Part shown: positions 1 to 10,914 of the stretch, in pieces
Layout of the letters: every line of letters begins with the position of its first letter
How positions within the stretch are numbered: position 1 is the first letter of the stretch
Assembly (NCBI RefSeq): GCF_025399195.1
Contig: NW_026252101.1
Coordinates: 343,068 to 407,067, forward strand
Source of the DNA: Umbelopsis ramanniana AG
Lineage: Eukaryota > Mucoromycota > Umbelopsidomycetes > Umbelopsidales > Umbelopsidaceae
DNA: 64,000 bases
Direction of reading: 5' to 3'
Program-made: the position numbers and the translations under genes
Notes under the pieces: model-generated
Databases searched by the model: none
Seen by the model: the letters and a program-made list of their open reading frames with translations, nothing else
What the model was told of the DNA's origin: nothing

Positions 1-675
1 TGATATTACCAAGTGGAATCAATTGCTTGATGACGAGTAGCATGAATGGTTTTAGTCGCACTGATCTGAATTTGATCGGCAGTACAGTGATAATGAACCC
101 AACACCTAATATCAAAGTTACGATAGACTTTTCAAATGTAAGAATACGGGCATCTCCTGAAGCAAAGGCAACAATGGCAGAGACCAGGAATGCCAAGAAC
201 ACTGCAATGAAAAAATAATTAGTATGATTTCATGATACCCATTGCTAGTACATACTCAAAAGTTACCTAGAATCCCAATGGCATCCAAGCTTCTTGCGTA
301 AATCAAACGAAGGATGACCATAATCAAAGCTGGTACACCACCAATCAAAAGGGCATATGCAGGATTGCCTAGAGGACCTTTCAGAACAAAGTATAGAAGG
401 ACAGGTAGTGCGACATCCATGATAATCATGCCGATTACTTTGAGGACATTTCGGAAGATAAGTCGCCGAGTAGCCATTGCATAGAACAATTCTCTATCTG
501 GATTATTCGCCAATTCTTGTTCTTCCAGTTCATGAGGGCCTATTGAAGATGACGTTTTTCTGTACTTTTCTTCTATAGAAAGCCTGTTTTGATCTGGGCG
601 TGGTGTATCAAGTGTAGTTTGCGTTGCTTCCTCAGGGCGGGAAGCTGAGGTGCCATTCTCTGGATGGCTAGACAT
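1..675 (-). CDS. Multi-pass membrane protein, VC0807-like (partial, runs off left edge)
   Basis: Exon 1 is 675-267 and exon 2 is 201 to the window edge, joined by a 65-nt GT-AG intron. The first ATG in the frame is at 675; the open frame extends seven codons further upstream only from a TTG, so 675 was chosen. The N-terminal ~70 residues are polar and rich in Ser, Thr and Glu, so probably cytosolic. At least four hydrophobic segments follow: IIMDVALPVLLYFVLKG, ALLIGGVPALIMVILRL, then in exon 2 VFLAFLVSAIVAFA and IVTLILGVGFIITVL. The spacing and the motif around LRLIYARSLDAIGIL resemble the small VC0807-type membrane family found in bacteria and fungi, whose function is unknown. That family call is from memory of the pattern and is moderate. 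The C terminus is not in the window. The gene diverges from the Ecm14-like gene across about 300 bp. Confidence 0.7.
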
Positions 676-979
676 GGGGAGGGGGGAATGAAACAAGCGA
701 TAAGTGTTGTGCGAAGAACTTATTTATGTGTTCAAGGTAAAGGTGCCGATTTGCCGTCTACAATGAAAGAACACTGTTCTTGTTCTTCGGCAGTAACGAA
801 CTTATTTCTCTGACACCGCATTTCGTCATTTTTTGTAAATCTATCACTGTGCTTAAATGGCATTTTATTTTTTTGGGTGATGACGTAAAATCATTGGTCC
901 GCTGCTCAGGAGTCCCGCCGAGAGAAAATTTTAGGCTCGGGATCGCCAGTCGAACCAAGCTGAAAGAAGTAATTCTACC
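676..979. other. Intergenic, shared upstream region of two divergent genes
   Basis: About 300 bp lie between the start codons of the membrane protein (minus) and the Ecm14-like gene (plus), so the promoters of both must be here. Both strands carry short overlapping open frames, but neither looks coding. I see no clear TATA box or other recognisable site. Confidence 0.5.
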
Positions 980-2891
980 ATGAGGCTCAACGTCCCTATT
1001 GCCATTGCTGCATCATACCTAGTATGCTCGGGACTTGCGCTACCTACCTTTGATGACCAAAAGCCATTCCTTTCAAAAGGCAACGGTGTAAATGCTATCG
1101 CTGATTTTCAACTGAAGGATTCCCCAAATCAACATTACGATGGCCATCAAGTGATCGCCATCAATGCAACTAATGAGCAAGCGCTATCAGCACTGTATGC
1201 TCTTAGAGAGGTAGGATATTGAACAATCATCAATATATTTCCAAAAGTGTGATTAACTCATCGTACATTATCACTTAGCGTCTTGCCCTGGATTTCTGGA
1301 CCCCATTATCACTCGATAAACCTATCCAAATCCGAATCAATCCGGAACAAAAAGATCAATTTTTTGATCTTTTACCATCATCTACTAATTACTCGGTCGC
1401 AATACCCGATCTACAACAGTTTCTCGACAATCAAGCAAAGCTAAACTACGAGACAACAGTAATTCGAAAGGGATTTGAAAATTTTTTCACTGATTATCAT
1501 TCATATGAAGATATTACGGCACACTTGGATGAACTTGCTTCCCAGCACAAAAAATTAGTTAAAAAAATCAAAATTGGTACCACTAGCGAAGGCCGCCCTA
1601 TCTATGCTTGGAGACTTCATAAGAAGGCAAAAAAATCAAAACCGACTAAGAAACCCAAGAAGAAGACGCATGGCAAAAACCTGCTTTCGAGCTGGCTCGA
1701 AGATTTAGGTGATAACATAACTGAGTTGTTTGAATCGGCTGCAGACATTTTTAACACACCTGATGAGAATGAAGATCTCTACGAAGATGAGGAAGATGAC
1801 TATCAAGTGACGAAGAAGAAGAAACAGAAGAAACCAAAAAAGCCCATGGAAATTGTCATCAATGGTGGTCAGCATGGACGTGAATGGATATCACCAGTAA
1901 GTTGTCAGAGTGGTAATGCGATAATCTAGTCTATCTCCTAACCCAAGAATTAGGCCGTTGTTTCTTACATGATGGCCGCCATGTTGGACAGCTATGATTC
2001 GGATAAGACTACGCATCGCTTGCTAAAGTATTTTAAATGGACCTTCATCCCAGTCCTCAATGTTGACGGTTACGAATATTCTCAAACCAACGATAGGATG
2101 GTATGGAAACTTTGAAAGAGAAAAAATGGCATTAGGCGCTCGAAATATGTACTCATGGCATTATTGGTTGCAGTGGCGAAAAACTAGACAGTCGTTTGAA
2201 AACTCAAAGTGTATTGGTGTTGATTTGAACCGAAACTGGGTAAGTATTCGCACAAGTACGATCTATGCCCTTGTTGTATCTTGCGAAATCTTACTAATTA
2301 CCATCTCTAGGACTTTGAATGGGAAAGCAGACCAGGATATGATAGTAACCCATGTAGCGAGACGTATGTTGGGACTTACCCGTTCTCAGCTCCTGAATCG
2401 CAAGCTCTGGCTAGTTATATTGCATCTCGCAAACGAGTTATTAGTTACTTGGATCTGCATTCATTTTCTCAAATGTGGATGACACCTTATGGTAGCGACT
2501 GTCGTCATGAACCAAAGGACAATGAGGATATTATCGAAGCAGCCCTTCATGCTGTCAAGTCCTTGAAGCGAGTACACGATAAACAATTTGAAATTGCTCC
2601 CGTGTGCCGCTCGGTGTCAGAGGTAATGTATACCATCCACTATACCATGCTTCAATACCATATATATCTAACTCATATCGCATTCAGACTTCTGGTGATG
2701 CCATTGAATGGTCATACACCAAGCAACATGTAAAGTATTCGTATGAAATACAGTTGCGAGACACAGGTAGTTACGGCTTTTTGCTGCCACCTTCTGAAAT
2801 TTTACCCAGTGGAGAAGAAATGCTCTCTGCTATACAAAACCTTGCCCTTTTTATTCGCTCTCGAGATGGAAAGGGAAAGAAAGGAACATAA
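980..2891 (+). CDS. ECM14: Ecm14-like inactive metallocarboxypeptidase (M14A fold)
   Basis: Six exons (980-1210, 1279-1896, 1954-2100, 2174-2239, 2311-2622, 2688-2891) give 525 residues. A signal peptide (hydrophobic residues 5-21) is followed by an M14 propeptide and the carboxypeptidase domain. The zinc ligands are present: His276 and Glu279 in HGREW, and His404 in YLDLHSFSQ. Substrate-anchoring arginines are also kept (WRKTR, GVDLNRNW). The catalytic glutamate equivalent to Glu270 of carboxypeptidase A is Gln480 (KYSYEIQLRDTG), and the position of Tyr248 is Ser457. Loss of these residues is the hallmark of fungal Ecm14, a secretory-pathway pseudopeptidase linked to cell-wall function, so the protein probably binds but does not cleave. 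Unusually, a ~70-residue insertion (about 192-262), first lysine-rich, then acidic, then lysine-rich again, sits between RPIYAWRLH and the HGREW strand. A polyadenylation signal AATAAA lies at 2914. Confidence 0.85.
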
Positions 2892-3058
2892 ATATTTTGT
2901 CGTAACCACTTTCAATAAATCAAAAATCAAGCAATATCTGTCCTTCCCTGAGGAAATGTGGTTGACTGCTCTCCGCTTTGAGTGCCAGTCACACTGACAA
3001 AAAAAAAAAAAAAATTGAGCCATTTCCTTCACAGTAGGCTTGTCTCGATAGATCAAAC

Positions 3059-3598
3059 ATGGGTACCAATTTCAATCCTAACAAAAGTGAGTCGACGCTT
3101 TGTATTCGAACTTCTTATCATGAATCTTTTTCTCAAATGTTTTCATCTTGCAGACCAACACAAAAACAACATCGGTGTCAAGAAGAGAGTTAGAAAGAAT
3201 GCTTATAAGGCCCGCCGAGGTGTTGCAGTTCCAACTGTAGAGATGCGAAAACTCGTTAGCAAGAAGAAGCAGCAACAGTTCGCCAAAGCTTTGAAAAATG
3301 TAAGATCCCCTTCTGGCAGTGTGAAGTGATGCTTGTATACCTATCTCACTCTGCTTTCATCAATTAGGAACAGAAAGGTTTGGCAGCTCAAGGAAAGATT
3401 GTCATCGAAGAAGAAATGGCTGGTAAGCACAGGCGCTTGTGGTAGTGAAACAGATATGGCATGGCCAGAGGTTAACACTATAATATAGATGCAATCGATG
3501 AGGAGACACAGCAACGAACAGGAGATTTCCAAGTTCCTGAGGAAGTTCTTGTCGCGGCGGCGAGTGGTCCTGGTACCACTCTCGGCGGCCCACAATAA
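3059..3598 (+). CDS. ALB1: Ribosome biogenesis protein Alb1
   Basis: Four exons (3059-3086, 3154-3299, 3368-3422, 3489-3598) encode 112 residues. The N-terminal half is strongly basic (KKRVRKNAYKARR, KKKQQQFAKALK), typical of a nucleolar pre-60S factor. The second half is acidic and ends in GPGTTLGGPQ, the C-terminal signature of the Alb1 family (yeast Alb1 ends GQGTTLGGPFFP). Alb1 pairs with the Map-like export factor Arx1 on late pre-60S particles and shuttles between nucleus and cytoplasm. At 112 residues it is shorter than yeast Alb1 (about 175). The start is the first ATG after a 14-A tract. The gene converges on the methyltransferase, with 170 bp between the stop codons. Confidence 0.85.
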
Positions 3599-3768
3599 GC
3601 AGAACCTTCAAACCGAAAACGACTTTCGATACGCTTGTATTATACATCTTCATGCTTTAGTATTCGTCATCACTCATTAAAAATTGTCACTTTTATTATT
3701 CTTCATTCGCCCTCTCAAAAGTGCTGGTTACTTGATCAATAACCACGATCGATATATATATATATATC

Positions 3769-4705
3769 TTATTGGCTTTGAGCCCAGTAAATATCCGTCT
3801 CGTGAAGGAAAAGGTACTCGCCATCAGAATTTGGGATGAAGCCGTTCTCTGGATCATCGAGGATAGCGTATACTTGCTGTTGCAATGTCTCTTGCTCTTG
3901 AGGTGGCATCACAGCAACATAACTTTTGCTCTTGACACGTTGCCATACAACTTCCTTGTTGGCTATTAAGAAGTCATTTGTGAATTGGCGATGGTTCAAT
4001 GGCAGGTGAAATAATTCACCGGCCTCTTCGGTATTGAACACTTTCTTCCATGCTCCTTTGCGGTATTGCGGAGCCTTTACATCATGCTGTTCATAAATTC
4101 TGCCGATAATATTTGGTTAGAATGGTTTTTATCTTTGAGAAATTTGTCACAAGTGGTGATACTGACTGTCTCAACTTTGCAATCCATTGGCAACGCTCTT
4201 GGCTCTCCATATTCCATATAAACACAATGTAGCCATTGGATTTGAGAACCCGTCGACACTCACGCAAGGTTTCGATATCGTCGAACCAGTGAAATGCTTG
4301 CGCAATAACTACGACGTGTTGAGAGTCACTTTCTACGGGGATATTCCATGATGTTCCTTCAACTGCTTTCACAGTAGGCAATGTTTCAGTGATTTTTGCT
4401 CGCATTTCTGCGACCGGCTCGACCGCTGTAACTTGATAGCCATCCTTGACGAGAAGCTCAGTGAACTTTCCTGTCCCAGCTGCTAAGTCAAGTATCTTGG
4501 TCTCAGCGGGAATAAGCTTGAGCTCGGACTGAAGGCATTGTAGCGCTGCGGCCGGATAACTCGGGCGCGCTTTGGCTAGTATTTTTCACGTTTTAAGTTC
4601 ATGTGCATTTTTGATACAAGTTTGGTTTACGTTGTATTTACCGTAGTCGTCTGCACCAGTGCTGAAGCCTTGCTCTGCAACAGAATGAGGATTCTTGGAT
4701 GTCAT
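3769..4705 (-). CDS. Class I SAM-dependent methyltransferase (type 11)
   Basis: Three exons (4705-4642, 4575-4167, 4099-3769) encode 267 residues. The N terminus, HSVAEQGFSTGADDYAKARP, followed by ILDLAAGTGKFTELL (motif I, the SAM-binding GxGxG-like loop) and VTAVEPVAEM (acidic end of strand 2) identify a Rossmann-fold methyltransferase. VVVIAQAFHWFDD is the post-motif segment typical of the UbiE/YcgJ-like and trans-aconitate methyltransferase group. The substrate cannot be read from the sequence. Neither a signal peptide nor a membrane segment is visible, so it is probably cytosolic. The introns are 66 and 67 nt. The stop codon lies just upstream of an (AT)n run at 3752-3767. Confidence 0.85.
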
Positions 4706-5233
4706 GATCTCAGAAAGGAATCGAGCGGTTTGGGAAGTAAAGTCCAAAAACTAGCAAGTATTGCAATAAAGTTGATTGATCCGATTTCCGGGCAAACTCT
4801 TACCCCAGTCCGCAATCAACTATTGCACCATAAGTATGTCTTTCCATGTCATGCGCTACCAGCAGCCCATTGACTGGACATTATTGATTGATTCGCAACC
4901 AGATGTTTTTAATAAATCTGTATGGTAGTCCAAATTAATTGGCATCAATAAGTGTCTTCTTGACTTTGTATTTTACCACAGACCAAGGCTCTTCTCCTGT
5001 TAAACCTTTTTTACCTCTAACTGTTGTAGTCTTTAACTGGTTAAGTTTACGTGATTACCACTGAAATGAACGTTTGTTAAGCAAAAAACAAACACCACTG
5101 TGGCCACCTACTGCAAAAGTGGGAGAGAATAGATATAGTCTTCCTTCACTTCGTAAAGCCATATCTCATATACGATATAAGCTATTTCATGAGGTTTACA
5201 AACCAAAAACGCTGTGTTGTTCATACCATTGTT
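4706..5233. other. Intergenic, no gene seen
   Basis: This AT-rich stretch lies between the start of the methyltransferase and the stop of the ANK-HET gene, both on the minus strand. It must hold the methyltransferase promoter and the 3' UTR of the ANK-HET gene. The open frames here are short and show no protein-like composition. Confidence 0.5.
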
Positions 5234-8200
5234 TTATTTACGACGTCCCGACCATCCGCTTTCGAATTGGTCGACTTCTGCAACATCAAACTGATCGCCT
5301 AGCCAGATTCTTTCAACTGCGGCATCAACTCTTCCGAACAGCCTTTTGAACTCGTTTTCTTCTATTTGGCAGCATTGGAGTCGATGACGCAGCTTTATTG
5401 GTCGTCTACCACTTGCCTGCGACTCATCGTTGTAGGTTTCCACTAACATAAGAGATCTGATATGGTGCACGACGGCGAGCTCGATGGATGAGGCGCTTTG
5501 TCCTTTCGATCTTTTTTCCGCTTCTATCAACTCGTCCACACCTAAGAATCGTCCTTTAGCGAAGCTCATGGTTCTCCAACGATGCAATTTATGCAGTATC
5601 TGACTTATTTCTTGCCCTTTGATAAGTTGAACCTCAAAGCATATACCGAAATGGCTGACGGTAATTGGCGCCGGAGCTATGGTGCACTTTGCCACCAAAT
5701 AGCTGGGTTCGCTAATGGCCGGTAAGCAATTCTGAGATATCGTTTGAGTCGTCTGGAAGCTCAAGAATGATAGATCTCCTTTCTGGGTGGCTAGTGCATG
5801 AAACAGTCTATCACGAGATTTGATTCCTTCACCATATGCCAATGTATATCGAAGAGAAAATACACCTATCAAACTATAAGCGATATCTTCATGGCGTGTT
5901 GTCTCTCGAATATTCATTCTTGTCAGGATTTCAGCAGCATTCCCTGGCCGATAATATAGATGAAGGTCAAGAGTACAGATGCTCTGGCGCTGCTCAATGG
6001 CTAATTCTTGAATTGTTACAAGCTTCCCTTCCTTCGATATACCGCAAAGGACGCCTGCGGCAGCACCTTCTTGTAGACACCAACCTCTCTTGCACCACAC
6101 ACGTAGAGGAGTACCAGAATCCAGAATAACAGCAGCACAACTAGCATACCACTTATACATCGAACGAATAGCTTCATCAACCTCTGATAAATTCGACTTA
6201 TCGATACAAATAGTGTCGATCCAGATATATTTTGTATGTTTCAGTAAGGCTCTTCTGATGCGATGTAATTTATCTGATCTTCTGCTTATGGACTGACCTT
6301 TCCACCGTTTCATTTTTTCGACATCATGATATTCTACTTCACCAGTAATCCATCTGTGTGTGATAAACATGACGTCCGTTGCATCAATATCCTTTACAAG
6401 CTTATCTTGCTGCAAATCCCATACTCGCTTTAGGGTTTGCTTAGGTCGGTCGCGCCAAATGTCTATCCCAACGGCTTTCGCAGCGGCTACTGGTGAAAGT
6501 GGACGATGGACGGAATCGATGTCACAAGAACACTGGCGACGATTTCGGATAAGCCAGTCTCCTGACGCTTCCTTCGATGAAGTAATTTGTGCAGGATCCA
6601 GCTTTACGCCAAGAATGATCATGACTAGCTTATCAACAGCTTCATCGCCTCCAGTAATGGCGAGGATACTAAGGCCTGCTATTAATATGGCATGTAAATC
6701 GACTGCAAGTGTGCGCTCCGACCCACCAAGTATGTCTGAAAATACTTCTTGACCAATGCTAGCGGACGCCTTTCGACATACATACATAGCGTCAATGAAT
6801 CGAAGATATGGGTGAGTACTTTTGTACCATGCAGGTATGGACAAAGCAGTTTGTTTTGAAGGGATTTGCATAATCAATCGACCTGATTCTCGAATAATAC
6901 CTTGCATCTTATCGAACTGTATCGCCAACTTTGTAGGCGCTGTTTCGATATATCTGTCCGACTCCATTACGAAGAAATATTCGGATATGAATAACTTGAT
7001 ACCAAAGCAATCGAATAAAGCTTGGATTACAGCTACAGCACGCTCGTTGATAGATATGGTGTCAAATAACTTCAATGATCGAACATGTGGACTCGTTTTT
7101 GCTGATGTACAAGGATCGTCTATTTCATTAGCATTTGACAAGTTGTCCAACTGTAGTCTCTTTGAGAGCGGAAAGCCATAACCATACTTGTGCTTTATTT
7201 GAATCAAACGCCTTTCTTTGCAATGCCTATCTTTGGAAGCAATGAAGTGAATAACGGTGAAAATAGGAGAGGCGATGTTGATACCAGTGAACATTATGAT
7301 ACTTACTTTTACGTCGGTTGTCGGGATTACCAATGTATTCCTTTAAAAGGATATCCGTCTGATCGAGGTTACTTGCTTCTTCCTCCAAAATAACTGATGA
7401 TGGATACATAACATTCCTCCCACTGCTCGTAGATTGAGTTGCGGGCCTGGTTAATGCGCTAACTAGTGCTGGAAACCTCTTTCTAAATTCTTCATTTAGA
7501 TGCAAGCCGGTAGTGTCAGCACCGGCTTCGATAATTAAGGTTATGATCGATATAAATTTGCTCTCAAAGTAGAATCCTTTTGGAAGCATAAGAGCATTGA
7601 TGGTAGTATTTAGAAGACGTGGGCCAATGTCTGATATTTGAACGGAAGCACCGTGATCCAGCAATAGCTTAACAAGAAAGGGGTTACAAAGTAGCATTGC
7701 GTGGTACAAAGGAGTCCTCTCTGTCTTGTCCAATATATTAACATTTGCACCGTGCTCAATAATTAGATAACATTCCTTTGTGAGGTTATGAGATGCAGCT
7801 ATATGTAGGGCGGTATTTCCGAAGGCATCCTTCGCATTGACATTGGCGTTTCGGTCCAGCAAAAGTGAGGCTAACTTCGAGTTATGGTTTTCGATTGCAA
7901 TATGTAATGCCGTCTTTTCCAGAGCAAAAGTTTTTGATTCAACATCCACTCCAGAGTCAATCAATATCGTTACTAGATCAAAGAATCCATGAGCTACTGC
8001 AATGTGCAAAGCAGTTTCTCCGTTTCCGTTCTTGGAATTAAAATCTACACCATGTTCTAGCAGTAGAGTTGCTATTTCACTCTCTCCGCTTTTCGAAGCA
8101 TAATGGAGAGCGGTGTTATCGTCATCGTCAAGCAAATTAATATTGCAGCCACAATATAACAGTACACGTAAAGCTTCAAAGTGACTGAGAAGAGTAAAAT

Positions 8201-10028
8201 GATGTAGAAGGCTTTCTTTCCGGTTTTTTGAGCTCTTACTGTTCATGCAAGCTCCGTAATGAAGTAGAATAGAGACCATCTCTGGATACTGGCCGGCTAA
8301 GAAGAGTGGTGTGAGGCCATCATCATCTCGGTCTTCAAAATCAGCACCGACGTCCAAAAGATGTGATGCGATTTCAACCTGTCCTTGTTGTGATGCTCTG
8401 CGCAACGTTGCATTAATCAAATATGACCTTTCTTGTGCATTGGTGATCTTTTCTAATGCGGTCTTGACCAGCTTCAATTGGCCAGCATCCGCAGCCAAAT
8501 ACAGTATCTCCAAATCGACGTCTCCCTCCATCGTTGTTGTTTCTCCAGCATGTTTTAGACAGTATACAATTTCACAGTTACCATTTAATATAGCCACCTG
8601 GATTGGCGTGTTTCCATCGAGGTTTTCAGCTTCAAGGCATGCACCATATTCGAGTAAAGTAGTTACGATTTCATAATGGTTGGATTTTGCAGCGATATGT
8701 AGTGCGGTATCACCATGTCTTGTTTTAGCTTCTATCTGCACGTTTTGTTTTAAAAGCAACTTCAATACATCCAGATTGTTCTCCTTAGCTGACCAGTGTA
8801 AAGCCGTTAGTGAGTCCTTATCGGTAGCTTCCATGTTGGCGCCATGACTTATAAGCAAATCAATCATTTCCCGTTGGCCAGCTTTTGCAGCAATCATAAA
8901 GATGGTTTGACCTTGCGAGTCAAGAGCTTCGAGGTCAGCACCATGACCCAATTGCAGACGGGACATCTGTCCGGTACCAATTTCCGACACTTCGGTACGA
9001 ACAGGACTTATACTTTCAATCTCTTCTTTTGCACATGCGCGACTGCCAAGCAATAAAGAAACCACTTCTTTGTGCCCATACCTTGCAGCCTCGTGAAGTG
9101 CAGTTTCTGACTTGAGATTTTTTGCATCAACAGTAGCGTTATGATCCAATAACAGGGTTACTACTTTTCTGTATCCCCTCAAAGCAGCCTTATGTAATGG
9201 GGTATTACAATCTTGATCTTTTGCATCAACCGCCGCTCCATAATTGAGCAACGAGTGTATTACTTCTTTGTGACCAAACAATGTAGCCTTGTGCAGTGGA
9301 GTATCCGAATTCTGATCTTTCGCATCAACTGCTGCACCATGTTCCAACAGCAGCTGTACTAATTCTTGGTGTCCATCTAATGCAGCCTTGTGAAGTGCAG
9401 TACTTGAATCTTCATCTTTTGCATCAACCGTCGCACTGTGATTAAGCAAGAGCTGCACAATTTCTTCAAATCCATTCGTTGCAGCCATGTGAAGAGAAGT
9501 ACTAAGATTTTGATCTTTTTCATCAACATTTGCACCATACTCGAGAAGCAGGCGCGCTACCTCTTTGTGTCCAAACAATACAGCCTTGTGAAGTGCAGTA
9601 TTTGAATCTTCATCTTTTGTGTCAACCTCCGCATTATGATCGAGCAGCAACTGCACTATTTCCTTCTCTCCGTACTTTGCAGCCTCGTGGAGTGCTGTAC
9701 TTGAATTTTCATCTTTATGGTCAACAGTTGTATCAAGGTTTATAAGCAATGATACCAATTCCGTGTATCCCTGTCCAGCACATATGTGAAGGGCTGTGCA
9801 CTTCTGTTCGTTCTTCCAACCAAAATCTGCACCAAGTCGTAATAAGCGCTTTATATCATCGATGTTTCCGCTACGAGCTGCGTCAAACCATTCAAGTCGA
9901 TGGTCGTTCTCTTTCATGGTATCGCCGTCGATATGTTGAAGATTTGTTTTTTCATTTATCAACTGGTTTTCCCCCGAGAAATGCAGCTTAGAAGTGTTCC
10001 TGTAGACTTCTATAGCTATTCGGGTCAT
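5234..10028 (-). CDS. Ankyrin-repeat protein with C-terminal HET domain (candidate incompatibility / NLR-like factor)
   Basis: Two exons (10028-7307, 7215-5234) encode 1567 residues. Residues ~40-890 hold about 20 ankyrin repeats (typical unit: TALHKAALDGHQELVQLLL plus a HGAAVDAKD turn), interrupted by two degenerate stretches. A linker of about 280 residues of unknown type follows. From ~1185 comes a HET domain: MFITHRWITGEVEYHD (motif 1), YIWIDTICIDKSNLSEVDEA (motif 2), RGWCLQEGAAAG (motif 3), then TTRHEDIAYSLIGVF and LAYGEG, which usually follow HET. HET domains trigger cell death in ascomycete heterokaryon incompatibility; the ankyrin block would be the sensor. Function here is inference. 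The start is uncertain: the ATG at 10028 is conservative. An ATG-only exon at 10225-10223 with a perfect GTAAGT donor, spliced to 10100, adds 25 in-frame residues. ATG 9917 is also possible. Confidence 0.85.
9060..9780 (-). repeat. Tandem 99-bp ankyrin-coding repeats
   Basis: Seven or so consecutive units of exactly 99 bp (33 residues) lie in the N-terminal half of the ANK-HET gene. On the plus strand, blocks such as gcagccttgtgaagtgcagt and cttcatcttttgcatcaac recur from unit to unit with few changes. The other ankyrin repeats of the gene have diverged much further. This indicates recent duplication or gene conversion within the array. Confidence 0.8.
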
Positions 10029-10914
10029 GGGGGAAAAGAGATACAAGAGACGCTGAAGTTCGGTTGCTAAGCGCTTTCTTCGAGGCAAAATGTAAATACA
10101 CTGTGTAACAAACAAAAGGCAGTTGACTTGCCCTCGAACCGCTCTTCGAACAGTAATCGATAAACAGCTTGGAGAATAAGATCATTTCAAGGAAAGATAA
10201 TATGAGCTTGCAGTTCACTTACCATAATTGCCGAAAAGCATTGACCGATTGAAGCAGGCATTCGCTGAAACCAAATGCCGTGATAAGAGATCAACTTTAG
10301 ACCAAGTCATTTCATGGTTGTAGTGAAGACAATCCGATAATGACAAATCCAAGGGACGCAGTAATTCAGGGCATATGGAATATACATTGCCAAGCCAGGC
10401 CCATCTTCATGCACATTTTTGGCGTATCATGTGCGAGCTAAGCAGCTTGAGGAACTTTGATGATCCTCTTTTGTACGATGTTGTCGCTACATGGCTGAAG
10501 GACCGCCACTATTCCATATGTCTCAAGTTGAATTGCTATGCTTGATTTGTACAATTTTGATATCACCCTTATTGTATACTTGATCAAAGCCAGACAGCAT
10601 CCTAAACTTGGAAGATGACTATAACTTTGGAATGAAAATCAAAAGTATAATACAGATTCTGGTGCTTCAAAGCCACATCAACTACTGACAACAGGCATAT
10701 GATAGGTATTGTTTATACTTATAATTCGGATAGCGTCTAGAGCTATAAAGCTCACATACATTGGGAGAATCAAATGTAGGTAAATATTTTCGCCGACGAA
10801 TGGCTCACTTACGTGACTGGTTCTAAAATTCATGATTCGGCCCAGTATAAGGGCTTCTAGCGAATTCTGAAGCCCTCTTCACTCTTTTTCACCTCCACCT
10901 AAACAAACCGCAAT
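10029..10914. other. Intergenic between divergent ANK-HET and aminotransferase genes
   Basis: The stretch includes the possible first exon and 122-nt intron of the ANK-HET gene (10225-10101). The rest is AT-rich and holds the two divergent promoters. I see no further coding exon. The last 50 bp before the aminotransferase are pyrimidine-rich, as in many fungal 5' leaders. Confidence 0.45.

Noticed and set aside
2986-2993. CAGTCACA (HomolD-like box) before ALB1, with further copies of the motif at about 24897 and 46203
   Set aside because: About two occurrences of an 8-mer are expected by chance on both strands of 64 kb, and one of the three lies inside a septin intron.
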